Shown: piece after piece, positions 55,375-64,000 of the stretch
Position numbering within the stretch: position 1 is the stretch's first letter
Layout of the letters: every line of letters starts with the position of its first letter
Source of the DNA: Calamus simplicifolius
Taxonomy: Eukaryota; Streptophyta; Magnoliopsida; Arecales; Arecaceae
Assembly: GCA_900491605.1 (NCBI GenBank)
Contig: UESW01003900.1
Coordinates: 128,528-192,527 of the forward strand
Length of the DNA stretch: 64,000 nucleotides
Reading direction: 5' to 3'
Program-made: the position numbers and the translations under genes
Notes under the pieces: generated by a model
Seen by the model: only the letters and a program-made list of their open reading frames with translations
The model's database searches: none
What the model was told of the DNA's origin: nothing

Positions 55375-55820
55375 TATAAATATGGATGAGAGGGATGCCA
55401 GTGTTTGTCATTCTTTCAGTTAGCCTCTCAACAGCTCCTGGGAGCAGGTATGGCTTCTCAGGGTGAAGGGCAATCGTCTGAAGAATCGAGCACTGTTAGC
55501 AATGGCCGTGGGGGCTCCCAGGGGAGCCGTTCCTCCGTGACTCTCGATGGTGTGGCCCTGGCATTAGCTCTGGCATGCCACGAGCAGCTCGAGAAGTCGG
55601 TCAAGGAGTTTCTCACCGTTTCTGTGAGGGAGGCCGAGGCTCTCCGCCGGTTCATTGACCGGCAGGAGGGGGTGATAGCATCCCTTCGTCAGCAAGTTGC
55701 CGAGTTGACTCAGCGTATGGAGGACCCGGCAGCTCCTGGGGGGAGACAGTAGGCCTCTGCGAATGCCATTTTTTAACTTTTTCTTTTTGTACTTTTCTCT
55801 ATAATGAATAAAGAGTAAAG
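55375..55820 (+). promoter_or_regulatory. Antisense transcription unit c of E2 (TATA to AATAAA)
   Basis: TATAAATATGGATGAGAGGG at 55375, an ATG 75 bp downstream at 55450, a short complete ORF, and AATGAATAAAGAGTAAAG at about 55803. The compact arrangement looks like a small self-contained gene running against the retroelement. Confidence 0.5.
55450..55752 (+). CDS. Small coiled-coil protein encoded antisense in E2
   Basis: 100 codons from ATG 55450, chosen because it is the first ATG a normal distance from the TATA box and follows GGAGCAGGT; the frame also extends upstream to 55405. The N-terminus is Gly/Ser-rich (MASQGEGQSSEESSTVSNGR). The middle is hydrophobic-helical (LDGVALALALACHEQLEKSV), and the C-terminal half is heptad-like (REAEALRRFIDRQEGVIASL, RQQVAELTQRMED), suggesting a coiled coil. 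No catalytic motif was seen and I do not recognise the family. It is intact, unlike pol and the larger antisense ORF of the same element. Confidence 0.5.
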   Translation: MASQGEGQSSEESSTVSNGRGGSQGSRSSVTLDGVALALALACHEQLEKSVKEFLTVSVREAEALRRFIDRQEGVIASLRQQVAELTQRMEDPAAPGGRQ

Positions 55821-56289
55821 TTCTTTTTTGGCAATCTCTTGTTCCCTACTGAGATCGTCATTTGTTCCATAAAAGGAAAAACCATTTGTCCCTGTTTGAG
55901 CCAAAGGGAGACTTGGGCGGTCCCGTGGGCTTACGCGGTAAATCATGGTCTCATTTGCGGAGTGAGATAGGTGCTTGGGCGATAAGGTGCAGGGATATTG
56001 CTCGGGGATTTAGCAGTAGGATAGATTCCCCGACTTTGTCTAGGGTTCTTAGGCGACCGTGTAGGGCCTGTCGAGGCCTTTAGGGATTTGCTAAAGGCGC
56101 GGACTTTGTGCCCGCTGACAATTTTGCACGGTGTGTATTTTTCAAACTGGCCAAAGCTCTAGGGACTGTTCGGAAGTCCTTCAGTTTCAATCGAGGTTTG
56201 CGTGCTTCGGTTTTTGCCAGGACTTATGCACTCCGATTTTAGTCGAGGCTTTATGCACTCCGGTTTTGGCCGGGGCTTTAGAATCCATC

Positions 56290-56505
56290 GCTCGACCCAG
56301 CCGAGGTTTGGAGACTAGTTGGTCGGCCCAGCCGAGGTTCGGAGATTTATTGCTCAGCCCAGCCAAGGTTTGGAGATTAGTTGCTCGGCCCAGCCGAGGT
56401 TCGGAGATTAGTTGCTCAGCCCAGCCGAGGTTCGAAGATTTGTTGCTCAGCCCAGCCGAGGTTCAGAGATTTGTTGCCCAGCCGAGGTTCAGAGATTTCT
56501 TGCTT
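56290..56505. repeat. Minisatellite 4, 31-bp unit, same family as array 3
   Basis: About seven units of CCGAGGTTYGGAGATTNGTTGC then TCRGCCCAG. It lies between integrase (56657) and unit c, so arrays 3 and 4 bracket unit c. Confidence 0.9.
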
Positions 56506-56656
56506 AAACAGATAACTCGATCGTGCCGAGGATTGGTAAGCAGCATCTGTTTTTCCTTACGATTTTTGGTGATATAATTTGTGGTGATTTATGTCATGAA
56601 TTATAAAACAATATGCCAACAAAAATTCAAGAAGGTGAGCCTATATAGGGCGTACC

Positions 56657-57800
56657 CTACTGATGATACTTGCGGAGATTGTCCGAATTCCACATCCGAG
56701 GGATGGATCTTTCGCTTAGATCTTGTAGCTTGTAGGTCCCGGGTCCAACGACCTCTGCCACTTGGTAGGGGCCTTCCCAGTTTGGAGCTAGCTTCCCCTG
56801 CTCCAGTGGTTTGGAGACAGATGCTTTCTGGAGAACGAGGTCACCAGGCAAGAAAGCTTTCCCTTTGACATTAGAGGCGTGGTAACGGGCCACTCTTTGC
56901 TGATAGGCGGCTATTCTGATCTGAGCTTTTTCTCTGATCTCTTCCACCAGATCAAGGTTGGCACGGAGCTGCTCATCACTGGCTTCCTCCGAGTAGCTCT
57001 CCACCCGCAGGGAAGGGAGTCCTATCTCCATACGGATGACAACCTCTGTGCCGAAGGCCATTCGAAATGGGGTCTCGCCTATGGGCACTCTCGGGGTGGT
57101 TTGGTAGGCCCATAGGACATGGTGCAACTCATCTGCCCACCTGCCTCGGGCTCTGAAGAGTCGAGCTTTGATCCCTTAAAGCAAGGTTCGATTGGTTACT
57201 TCGGCTACTCCGTTAGCCTGTGGATGTCCGACCGAGGTAAGGCGGTGATGGATCCCGTGCTCCTTGCAGAACCGACGAAACTTCGGATTGTCGAGTTGTT
57301 TGCCGTTGTCAGTGATGATGGTGTGTGGGAGGCCGAAGCGGCAGATGATGGATTTCCACACGAAGTCCTTGGCCCGAGCCTCAGTTATTTGAGCAACTGC
57401 CTCCGCCTCGACCCATTTGGTGAAGTAATCAATGACGACGAATAAAAATTTTCGCTGCTCCGTGGTGAGTGGAAATGGGCCGAGAATATCCATTCCCCAC
57501 TTGGCAAAGGGCCAAGCGGAGGAAATGGGGACCAGGCTGGCGGAGAGGAGCCTCTGAATACTGGAGTGTCTTTGGTATGGGTCGCAAGCTCGGATAAGGT
57601 CGTCTGCATCCTTCTACATGGTTAGCCAATAGTAACCTTGATGCAGCACCTTGTGGCATAAGGATCGGCTCCCCAGATGGTTGCCGCAAATCCCCTCATG
57701 CACCTCCCGAAGGGCAGAATCAGCTTCAGATGGGCGAAGGCATCTGAGCAATGGCATAGAGAAGATGCGCTTGTAGAGCCGGTCATCAATCAACACATAG
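56657..57800 (-). pseudogene. Gypsy integrase of E2
   Basis: Zinc-binding start in 57614-57796 (ADSALREVHEGICGNHLGSR, HKVLHQGYYWLTM). The catalytic core is at 57176-57493 (MDILGPFPLTTEQRKFLFVV, IDYFTKWVEAEAVAQ, GLPHTIITDNGKQL, FCKEHGIHHRLTSVGHPQAN, GVAEVTNRTLL); a stop follows. C-terminal part at 56657-57127 (VLWAYQTTPRVPIGETPFRM, FLPGDLVLQKASV, PNWEGPYQVAEVVGPGTYKL, ending NLRKYHQ). The three pieces are in different frames, so integrase is broken. Confidence 0.88.
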
Positions 57801-57824
57801 TGGGTAGCTTGTAGCTTTAGCCTT

Positions 57825-58604
57825 CTAGCTTCTCTCCGATTGGCCGGGAGTGAGGTACTTCAGGATGGGGTCGAACCATGATGGTTTGGCCTCAACTTGC
57901 ATCACTCGGTCAGCTTCCATGATACTAGGTCTCTCCAAAATCTCCAGATAAAATTTCCGTTCGGCGTCCCTTGATTCTGCAGTTGCCAGCTGAGATAACA
58001 AGCCGGCACGGGCATTTTTGGATCTAGGAATCTGAATGATCTCAAATTCAGGGAAATGGGAGAGTAGGCTTCGAACCTCTTGGAGATATCGGATCATGTT
58101 CGGTTCCCGGGCCTCAAACTCCCCTCGCACGTGACCTGCCACCAACTGAGAGTCGGTGAAGGCGTTAAGTTTCTCCACCTTAAGGCTGCGAGCGATCCGG
58201 AGATCGGCCAGTAGGGCTTCATATTCAGCTTCATTGTTGGAGGCCAGGAAGGAGAAGCGGATGCCATATTCAAAAGTTGCCCCCTCCAGGCTGGTGAGGA
58301 CTAAGCCGGCACCGGAGCAATAGGTGTTGGACGACCCGTCGACATGGAGAAGCCACCGGGCGTTAGATTTTGGGCTCTTAGGGGAGTTGGGGGTGGAGCC
58401 GTCCTCCGAGATGGTACATTCATGGAGGAAGTCGGCTAGCACCTGAGCTTTGATGGCCAGGCGAGGCTGGAATCGAATGTCGTGCTCGCTCAGCTTGACG
58501 GCCCATTTAGTCATTCTCCCCGATGTCTTCGGGTGGTGGATCACCGCCTTGATGGGCTGGTCAGTTAGGACCATCACAGAATGTGCTTGAAAGTATGGCC
58601 GCAA
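57825..58604 (-). pseudogene. Gypsy dual RNase H region of E2
   Basis: The frame covers the end of the first RNase H (VLTDQPIKAVIHHPKTSGRM, LSEHDIRFQPRLAIKAQVLA, DFLHECT), a linker, and a second, archaeal-type RNase H: WLLHVDGSSNTYCSGAGLVL, ASNNEAEYEALLADLRIARS and LNAFTDSQLVAGHVRGEFEA, carrying the Asp, Glu and Asp of the active site. A second RNase H is a lineage marker of Tat gypsy elements. This piece is open for 259 codons, but neighbouring pol parts are shifted. Confidence 0.88.
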
Positions 58605-59600
58605 CTTTCGGACTTAGGTGATCAAGGCCAACACCATCTTCTCGATCTGGGTATACCTCATCTCCACGTTTCGGAGCAGTTTGCTGACATAATAAATCGG
58701 TTACTGGGCCTTATTTTCTTCTCTGACCAACACCGAGCAAACAGCACCTTCCGAGACAGCCAGATACAGGAACAATGTCTCCCTAGGATTTGGACTGCTG
58801 AGGAGAGGGGGAGAGCCGAGGTACTTCTTGAGATCTTCGAATGATTTTTTACACTCAAAAGACCATTGGAAATTCTTAGCTGACCGAAGAGTTTTGAAGA
58901 AGGGGAGGCATCTTTCGGCAGAACACGCCACGAAGCGGTTAAGGGCTGCTATTCTTCCAGTTAGGCGCTAGACTTCTTTAATAGACGTCGGGGGCACCAT
59001 CTACTGGAGAGCTTGGATCTTCTGGGGGTTAGCTTTCAATACCCCGCTGGGAGACCAAGAAGCCAAGGAACTTCCCAGAGTTAACGCCGAAGGCACACTT
59101 AGTTGGGTTGAGCTTCATTCGATATTTGCGGAGTGTCGCGAAGCTCTCCGAGAGATCCTTGACGTGCTGTGATGCTTCTTTGCTTTTGACCAGCATGTCA
59201 TCGATGTATACCTCCATGTTCCGACCGATTTGTTCTTTGAATACTTTGTTGACCAGCCTTTGGTAGGTGGCACCTGCATTTTTAGGACCGAAAGGCATAA
59301 CATGGTAACAGTAAGTACCTCGATCGGTTATGAAGGTGGTCTTTTCTTCATCTTCGGGGGCCATCCGGATCTGGTTGTAGCCTTGAGATCGGTGAAGTCG
59401 ATGCCGATCCGCCACTTGCCGCTCGACTTCTTTACCATGATGACATTTGACAGCCAACTTGGGTAATTCACCTCCCGAATGAAGTTTGCCTTGATAAGTT
59501 TATCAACCTCCTCTTCAATAGCTCTCTGCCATTCTGGGCGAAACTCATCTTCTTTTGTTTGACGGGCCGGTACATCTCGTCCACATTAAGGTAGTGGATG
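58605..59600 (-). pseudogene. Gypsy reverse transcriptase of E2, internally deleted
   Basis: Fragments on the - strand: GYNQIRMAPEDEEKTTFITD, RGTYCYHVMPFGPKNAGATY and the active site MEVYIDDMLVKSKEASQHV (59029-59457), then KYRMKLNPTKCAFGVNSGKF and LGFLVSQRGIE. Then 58701-58931 has the connection domain (FEDLKKYLGSPPLLSSPNPR). Upstream, the region expected between SGKWRIGIDFTDL and GYNQIRM is missing about 35 residues (the NKACPKD..DAFS segment), so the enzyme is dead although YIDD is intact. Confidence 0.85.
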
Positions 59601-59725
59601 AGAACTTTGGGGCTGATTCCTGGCATGTTGGAGGCGGACCAGGCAAAGACATAGGCGTTGCTTCGGAGAAAGTCGATCAGCTCCTACCAGGATTCGCCTT
59701 TCAGTAGCGACCCGATCTTTATGGC

Positions 59726-60267
59726 TCAGTCGGGATGAGCTTCATCCAGTGGTACTTCTTCCAGTTCCTCAGCTGGTTCTCCTCGTTGCTCGGTGAATTC
59801 CTCCCGAGCGTCCAACCCATCAACTTCAGGCATTCTGGACTGAAGGCTGGTGACAAAGCACAGCCGAGCCATAGTTTGGCTTCCCTGGACAACATCAACT
59901 CCCTGCCCGATGGGGAATTTCATAGATAGGTGTGGGATGGAGACAACGGCTTTGAGGGACATTAGGCCAGGTCTCCCAAATATCGCATTGTAAGGCGACC
60001 TAAGCTTGGTCACTAGGAAGTCCGTGTGAACAGTGGCTACAAGGGGCCAGGTTCCTGCCCGAACCGTTAAGGTTACGACCCCCTCTGGGATGATAACATC
60101 GCCGGTGAACCCCATTAGAGTGGAGTCCATGGCTCGAAGGTTTTCCATAAGCAATTTTATCTTAGCAAACACATCAAGGTACAAAACATTCACGGAGCTT
60201 CCACTATCAACAAGGATCCGACTTACATCATAGTTATTTAAATTGAGAGATACAACCAATGCATCGT
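59726..60267 (-). pseudogene. Gypsy aspartic protease of E2, N-terminus cut
   Basis: ILVDSGSSVNVLYLDVFAKI carries the DSG active site. It continues LMGFTGDVIIPEGVVTLTVR and YNAIFGRPGLMSLKAVVSIP, then an acidic linker (EEFTEQRGEPAEELEEVPLD) leading to reverse transcriptase. Coding runs into 60267, where the LTR of another element interrupts it. Confidence 0.85.
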
Positions 60268-61661
60268 TGTTGGTCCAGATAGCAACCCAAGAGGGGGGGG
60301 TGAATTGGGTTTTTCAAAAATTAAACTCTTTTGAAAGATAACCCCCAGCGGAAATAAAAACTTAGATTCACAGATTTAAAACTAAGCAACTATAAATAGA
60401 GAGTTGAAGATAAAGAGACAATCACGGCAAACACAATAGATTTTATAGTGGTTCGGTGTACCTACACCTACGTCCACTCCCAAGTACCTCTTGGGTCCAC
60501 ACTATAATCAAACTGATTACAGCAGAGTTGTTTTGCAAGCTCACAACTCAAACTTGTTGTTTTCCCGGGTGCACAACGAACCCAGCTGGTTTTCAAGGCT
60601 CACCAGCACAAAACCTAAAACCACAAGCTAATGCTTGCACAAGGCTAACAGCCTCAACTGAATCAATCACAGATTGACCCAGCAAACAGTATTTGATTTT
60701 ACAAAAGCAAACTGCTCCTTCAATGAGCAAATATACAATAATGAAACAATAAATAGAGATTAGGAACCAAAGCCTGATTCGAAGATCTTGGTGGCTTCTT
60801 CCTTCTCTTCCTTTGAATGGATCTTCCTTTGAATATGCTCTTGAGGCTCAGAAGATTGGAAAAACTAGGGCTTCTTCCTTCTTTTGAGATTTCTTCTAAA
60901 TAGAACAGCAAAGGCTTGGAATCTCTTTCTCTTCTTTTGGGGAATGAGTATGATCTTTCCTTACAGGTTTTCCCTCTTTTCTTTTCTGATGGATCTCAAG
61001 GATTTTCTCTATTCTTTTCTTTTTGCCTCTTTCTTCTCTTTTCTCTTCTTGGGATGCAATCACCCTCTTCTTATAGATCCGATTAATCCATAAATAGTTG
61101 AAACTATCCGTTAGAAGCAAGTGAAAAAGGATTAGATCCATAAATAACAATAGCCGTTGGGATTAAAATAGATAAAGATAAAGTTTAGAGTCGTTCTGAC
61201 AGTTCTGGAGCCGTGTCTGACATTCTGGAGTCGGCTCTGGCTTTTCTGGAGTCGGCTCTAACTCGAAATAATTTAATCCGCTCGATCTGGAGTCGTCTCT
61301 GACTTTTCTGGGGTCGACACAAAATTCTTCTGGAGTCGACTCTAACAGTCTGGGAGTCGACTCTAAGTCGTGGCCTGAAAATCCAACGTTCTGTTGTTTC
61401 TGATAGAGTCGGCTCTCACAGTCCCGGAGTCGACTCTAAGTCTGTGCCATTTTCCGGAGTCGGCTCTGCGATTCCATGTGTCGACTCTAATGTCTGCAGT
61501 CTTACCTTGACATTAGATTCAAACCAGAACTTGATTTTCCTTCTTGATTTTGATCATCAAATAGACTTATAATCTGAAAAACTTAATCAAAATCATTAGT
61601 AACATCAAATGTTATACTCAAATAGTTTTGTTAATCATCAAAATCCTCAATTGGGTCAACA
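60268..61661 (-). repeat. LTR of a second element (F) inserted in E2
   Basis: About 1394 bp, bounded by TGTTGGTCC..GGGTCAACA in + orientation. The polypurine tract AAAAAGGGGGAGATTG lies just outside 61661 on the - strand, so this is the 3' LTR of a - strand element. It contains about a dozen GAGTCGRCTCY motifs at 61185-61500. The adjoining bases ATCGT in E2 may be its target duplication; the other end is beyond the window. Confidence 0.7.
61185..61500. repeat. Phased GAGTCGACTC / GAGTCGGCTC motifs, cluster 1
   Basis: About 12 copies at 20-40-bp spacing within the U3 of the element F LTR. Many are perfect palindromes with a GTCGAC core. The spacers are unrelated in sequence, so this is a motif cluster rather than a simple tandem repeat. 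Confidence 0.75.
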
Positions 61662-62413
61662 ATCTCCCCCTTTTTGATGATGACAAAAACTTTGAGTATA
61701 TGCATTAAAAAATTCATTTGAATTGAGAATTATAGACATTGTTAAAGCTTAGAGACTTCTAATAGAGAATTTGATGCCAATATTCAAAATGAATAAATAA
61801 ACAAAACTTGACATCAATCAAAATGATTTAACTTTTATATGGAGAAATTTATTAAGCTCCCCCTGCATTGAATAACTCCCCCTATGTAGATAAACTGAAT
61901 TTTTTAAAAATTCTCTCATTCTTTCTATTCTCAGAATTGTTCTTCATTTTCTTTCTCTTCATTCTCTTTTCTTTATATTCTCTTTTATGCATATACACTC
62001 ATCTCTCCCCCTTTTTTGTTATCAACAATAAGGTGAGTTTAAAAGCAATAAGAATGTTATCAAAGCGAGGATGTTGGTTCGAATAGTCATAAAGATAGGA
62101 AATTCATTCATTGACATTCAATCAAAGACAAATTTGTAATAAAAGTGTAATATTCATTCAACCATTTGTATTCCAAAGCAAGATCCATTACATGTATTCA
62201 AAATGACAGATTTAAGTATGTAAATCCTAGATACATGCTAAGAAAGAAAACAAGAAATCCTAAGATACAACCTAGGATTGAAATCAAAATCAAATATGCT
62301 TATACACAATTTTCTTTAAATGTCCAATCATTTCCATAACATCATCTTTTTGGTCTTCTTAAAACTTTCAAGACATGCTTCAATTTGAGAGACGGCAAGG
62401 TCGATATCTTTCT
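61662..62413. other. Element F 3' untranslated region
   Basis: Polypurine tract at about 61662-61678 (- strand AAAAAGGGGGAGATTG), then AT-rich sequence with a CTCCCCCT stretch near 61855 and a TTCTTT-rich zone (61910-62010). No coding frame with a domain. Confidence 0.45.
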
Positions 62414-63684
62414 TTAGTTGACTTGTAGCATGAAGATACTTTCCAGAACCGTCTGCAATGCCTTCCATCCTTTCAAAAATTTTATGAAGATCAGTGCTAA
62501 AGGATTCGACGGAATTGCTAATGAAAAAGAAATCATGTCAAGTCTTGAATTAATCTCATCCTTTAATTGATTGAACTCCTCTCTTAATTTACACATATCA
62601 TTTGTTCTTACACTGTCATACTCAGCCAGTAAAGCCCTGAGCTGACCAATTTGCTCCTCAGAAAATCTTTCTGATGCCATTGCTGACTGATGTGGAAGTT
62701 GAGAGCTTGGTCCAGCTTCTGAGGGTCCAGCAGGTGGTCCAGAAGGTCCAGCAGAAGAAGGTCCAGCAGATGGTTCAGGAATGTCTTCTCCTCTGACTTC
62801 CTCAACTCTAACCTCTCAGCTCTGGCCTCATGTCCTCTTTTAATCCAGTTTCCATTTTCTTTTCTAAAGCCCATTCGGTGAATTGTAGAGACACTATAGT
62901 AATCTGTATGTCTTAACTTTCTTAGTGGCTCATTGTCCATTATAAGTACACCTTGGCTTCTGAAAACCAATGTTAAAACCATACCATATGGCAATGTAGA
63001 TCTCTTCTTAGTAGCTGCCTCCGCCATATAGCCTATCATCATTTCAGCAAGATTTAAAGGTCTACCAGTGAGTATGCAGTCCATCAATAAAATGTCTCGC
63101 TCCGAGACATATTCAAACCTTCCGATTTTAGGAAATAGAATCCTTCCACAGATATTGTGAAGTAATCTGAGTTCCAAATTAAGTTGATTTGCCAAGATTT
63201 CCTCAAACTCAGAAACTTCTCTCCCTAACATCCTTGATAGTGCTCCTCCTCTATCTTCATGATGATATTCAACAAGTCCAACAGTAGGCATTTCCAATAA
63301 ATTACCAAGGGATTCGGCTGTGATGATTACCTTTGTTCCTCTTACAACACTTACTAAGCCTCCCTCTCCTCTACTTAAATCATTATAAAACTCTCTTACT
63401 AGGGCAGGGTAGGTAGGGATATCCAAAGAGCAGACCTTCTCCCATCCCATTTCTTGCAACAATCGCCCAATAGCAAAGCCCTCCGAAATAAAGAAGTTGA
63501 AATCAACTTTTCTTCCGGTTGTAATGGCCTTACCAGCTAATTGGTCGACTCGAGGAGAAGATGGTGAGGGTGGAGAGTCATCTTGAGTGGCAGATGAAGA
63601 AGATGACGAAGGTTGCCTCCGATTTGAACGGCGCTTCGTCGGAACAGTCGAACCACCAATGATAGCACGCCTTTTGGGAGCCAT
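62414..63684 (-). pseudogene. Element F ORF, putative plant transposon protein
   Basis: Starts at ATG 63682-63684. Low-complexity basic N-terminus (MAPKRRAIIGGS, Ser-rich run, PPSPSSPRVDQ), then a long conserved-looking domain: KVDFNFFISEGFAIGRLLQE, YPALVREFYNDLSRGEGGLV, VVRGTKVIITAESLGNLLEM, LRLLHNICGRILFPKIGRFE, LLMDCILTGRPLNLAEMMIG, RSTLPYGMVLTLVFRSQGV. This matches the plant-specific 'putative plant transposon protein' domain found in many LTR elements. A shift near 62780 moves the Pro/Ser/Gly tail to another frame. It continues at 62680-62414 (MASERFSEEQIGQLRALLAE, LREEFNQLKDEINSRLDM) as a coiled coil. Role unknown; probably a single frameshift mutation. Confidence 0.65.
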
Positions 63685-63789
63685 TGGATTCGATTGGAAT
63701 GAGTAATCAAGGGTTTTGAGGGATTTGGAGGGTTTGGAATCAGTTTGGAACAGTTTGAAAAGGTTTAGGAGACGATAGAAATCGTTTGG

Positions 63790-64000
63790 GGTCGACTCCG
63801 CCCTTTTTATTTTGACCTAGTTCCACTTAGAGTCGACTCCCGAAAACGAGGTGTCGGCTCCGAACCAGAGAATCTGTCAGCGCCCGAATTAGAGTCGGCT
63901 CTACAGAAGCCAGAGTCGGCTCTAATTGCCCAGACAGAACATCAAAATAAGAAGGTGTCGACTCCACAAACTGAAGGTGTCGACTCCACAATAGTTTCAG
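63790..64000. repeat. GAGTCGACTC motif cluster 2
   Basis: Seven motifs (GTCGACTCC, GAGTCGACTCC, GTGTCGGCTCC, GAGTCGGCTCT and similar) lie 100-320 bp upstream of the element F ORF. They use the same code as cluster 1 in the LTR but without other similarity. The window ends within the cluster. Confidence 0.7.

Larger units (their letters stand above)
49579..60267 (-). mobile_element. E2: Tat-lineage Ty3/gypsy retrotransposon, 5' cut
   Basis: On the - strand: protease (60.2 kb), reverse transcriptase, two RNase H domains, integrase (ending 56657), then a 5.7-kb downstream region with antisense transcription units and minisatellites, polypurine tract, and 3' LTR down to 49579. Dual RNase H plus an antisense ORF is the signature of the Tat lineage (Grande, Retand, Ogre group). 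Gag and 5' LTR are not in view because another LTR element is inserted at 60268. Several frameshifts and a deletion in reverse transcriptase show that it is inactive. Confidence 0.85.

Noticed and set aside
60268..61661. Solo LTR
   Set aside because: A polypurine tract and a plausible internal ORF lie immediately inside 61661, so it is more likely the 3' LTR of an element that continues past the window.

Overview
This window is transposon-rich nuclear DNA from a flowering plant. The host-gene remnants and long palm-like LTR families suggest a monocot, perhaps a palm; that is an inference, not proven. There is no intact host gene and no rRNA, tRNA or CRISPR. Nearly everything is a nest of transposable elements around relics of at least four host loci.

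Left third (1-20 kb). A 36-bp degenerate tandem repeat and AT-rich duplicated blocks are followed by an Athila-like gypsy (LTR 1960-2969, decayed gag), a CACTA scrap, and a decayed Copia (7.3-10.4 kb). Two small DNA elements with perfect target-site duplications (TSDs) then sit side by side: a 169-bp Mutator-type MITE (9-bp TSD) and a 947-bp hAT (8-bp TSD) that carries a gene-like ORF. Next come a LINE, three diverged copies of a segmentally duplicated block (14.6, 18.5 and 27.5 kb), and the last exon of a cysteine-rich receptor-like kinase.

Middle (20-33 kb). Element E1 is the 3' half of a Tat-lineage gypsy on the + strand. It carries a decayed antisense ORF and a 3' LTR. A second LINE follows, cut off by the terminus of a CACTA element with hairpin-rich subterminal repeats, then the 5' end of an unidentified gene.

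DFR region (33-43 kb). Exons 2-4 of a dihydroflavonol 4-reductase gene lie on the - strand. A fairly young Copia (33294-38412, LTRs about 99% identical) sits at the exon 4/intron 3 border. It is flanked not by a 5-bp TSD but by a direct repeat of about 416 bp containing exon 4. The repeat and the LTRs have diverged equally, so they probably arose together. The DFR relic is bounded outside by two oppositely facing CACTA termini with 23-bp perfect inverted repeats.

Right part (43-64 kb). A gypsy integrase fragment leads into a 2.8-kb inverted repeat joined exactly at a CACTA terminus. A heteroglycan glucosidase (GH31) pseudogene follows, then E2, a Tat-lineage gypsy on the - strand with dual RNase H, antisense transcription units and four minisatellites built on the dyad CTCGG..CCGAG. 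E2 is interrupted at 60268 by another LTR element that carries a plant-transposon-protein ORF and phased GAGTCGACTC motifs.
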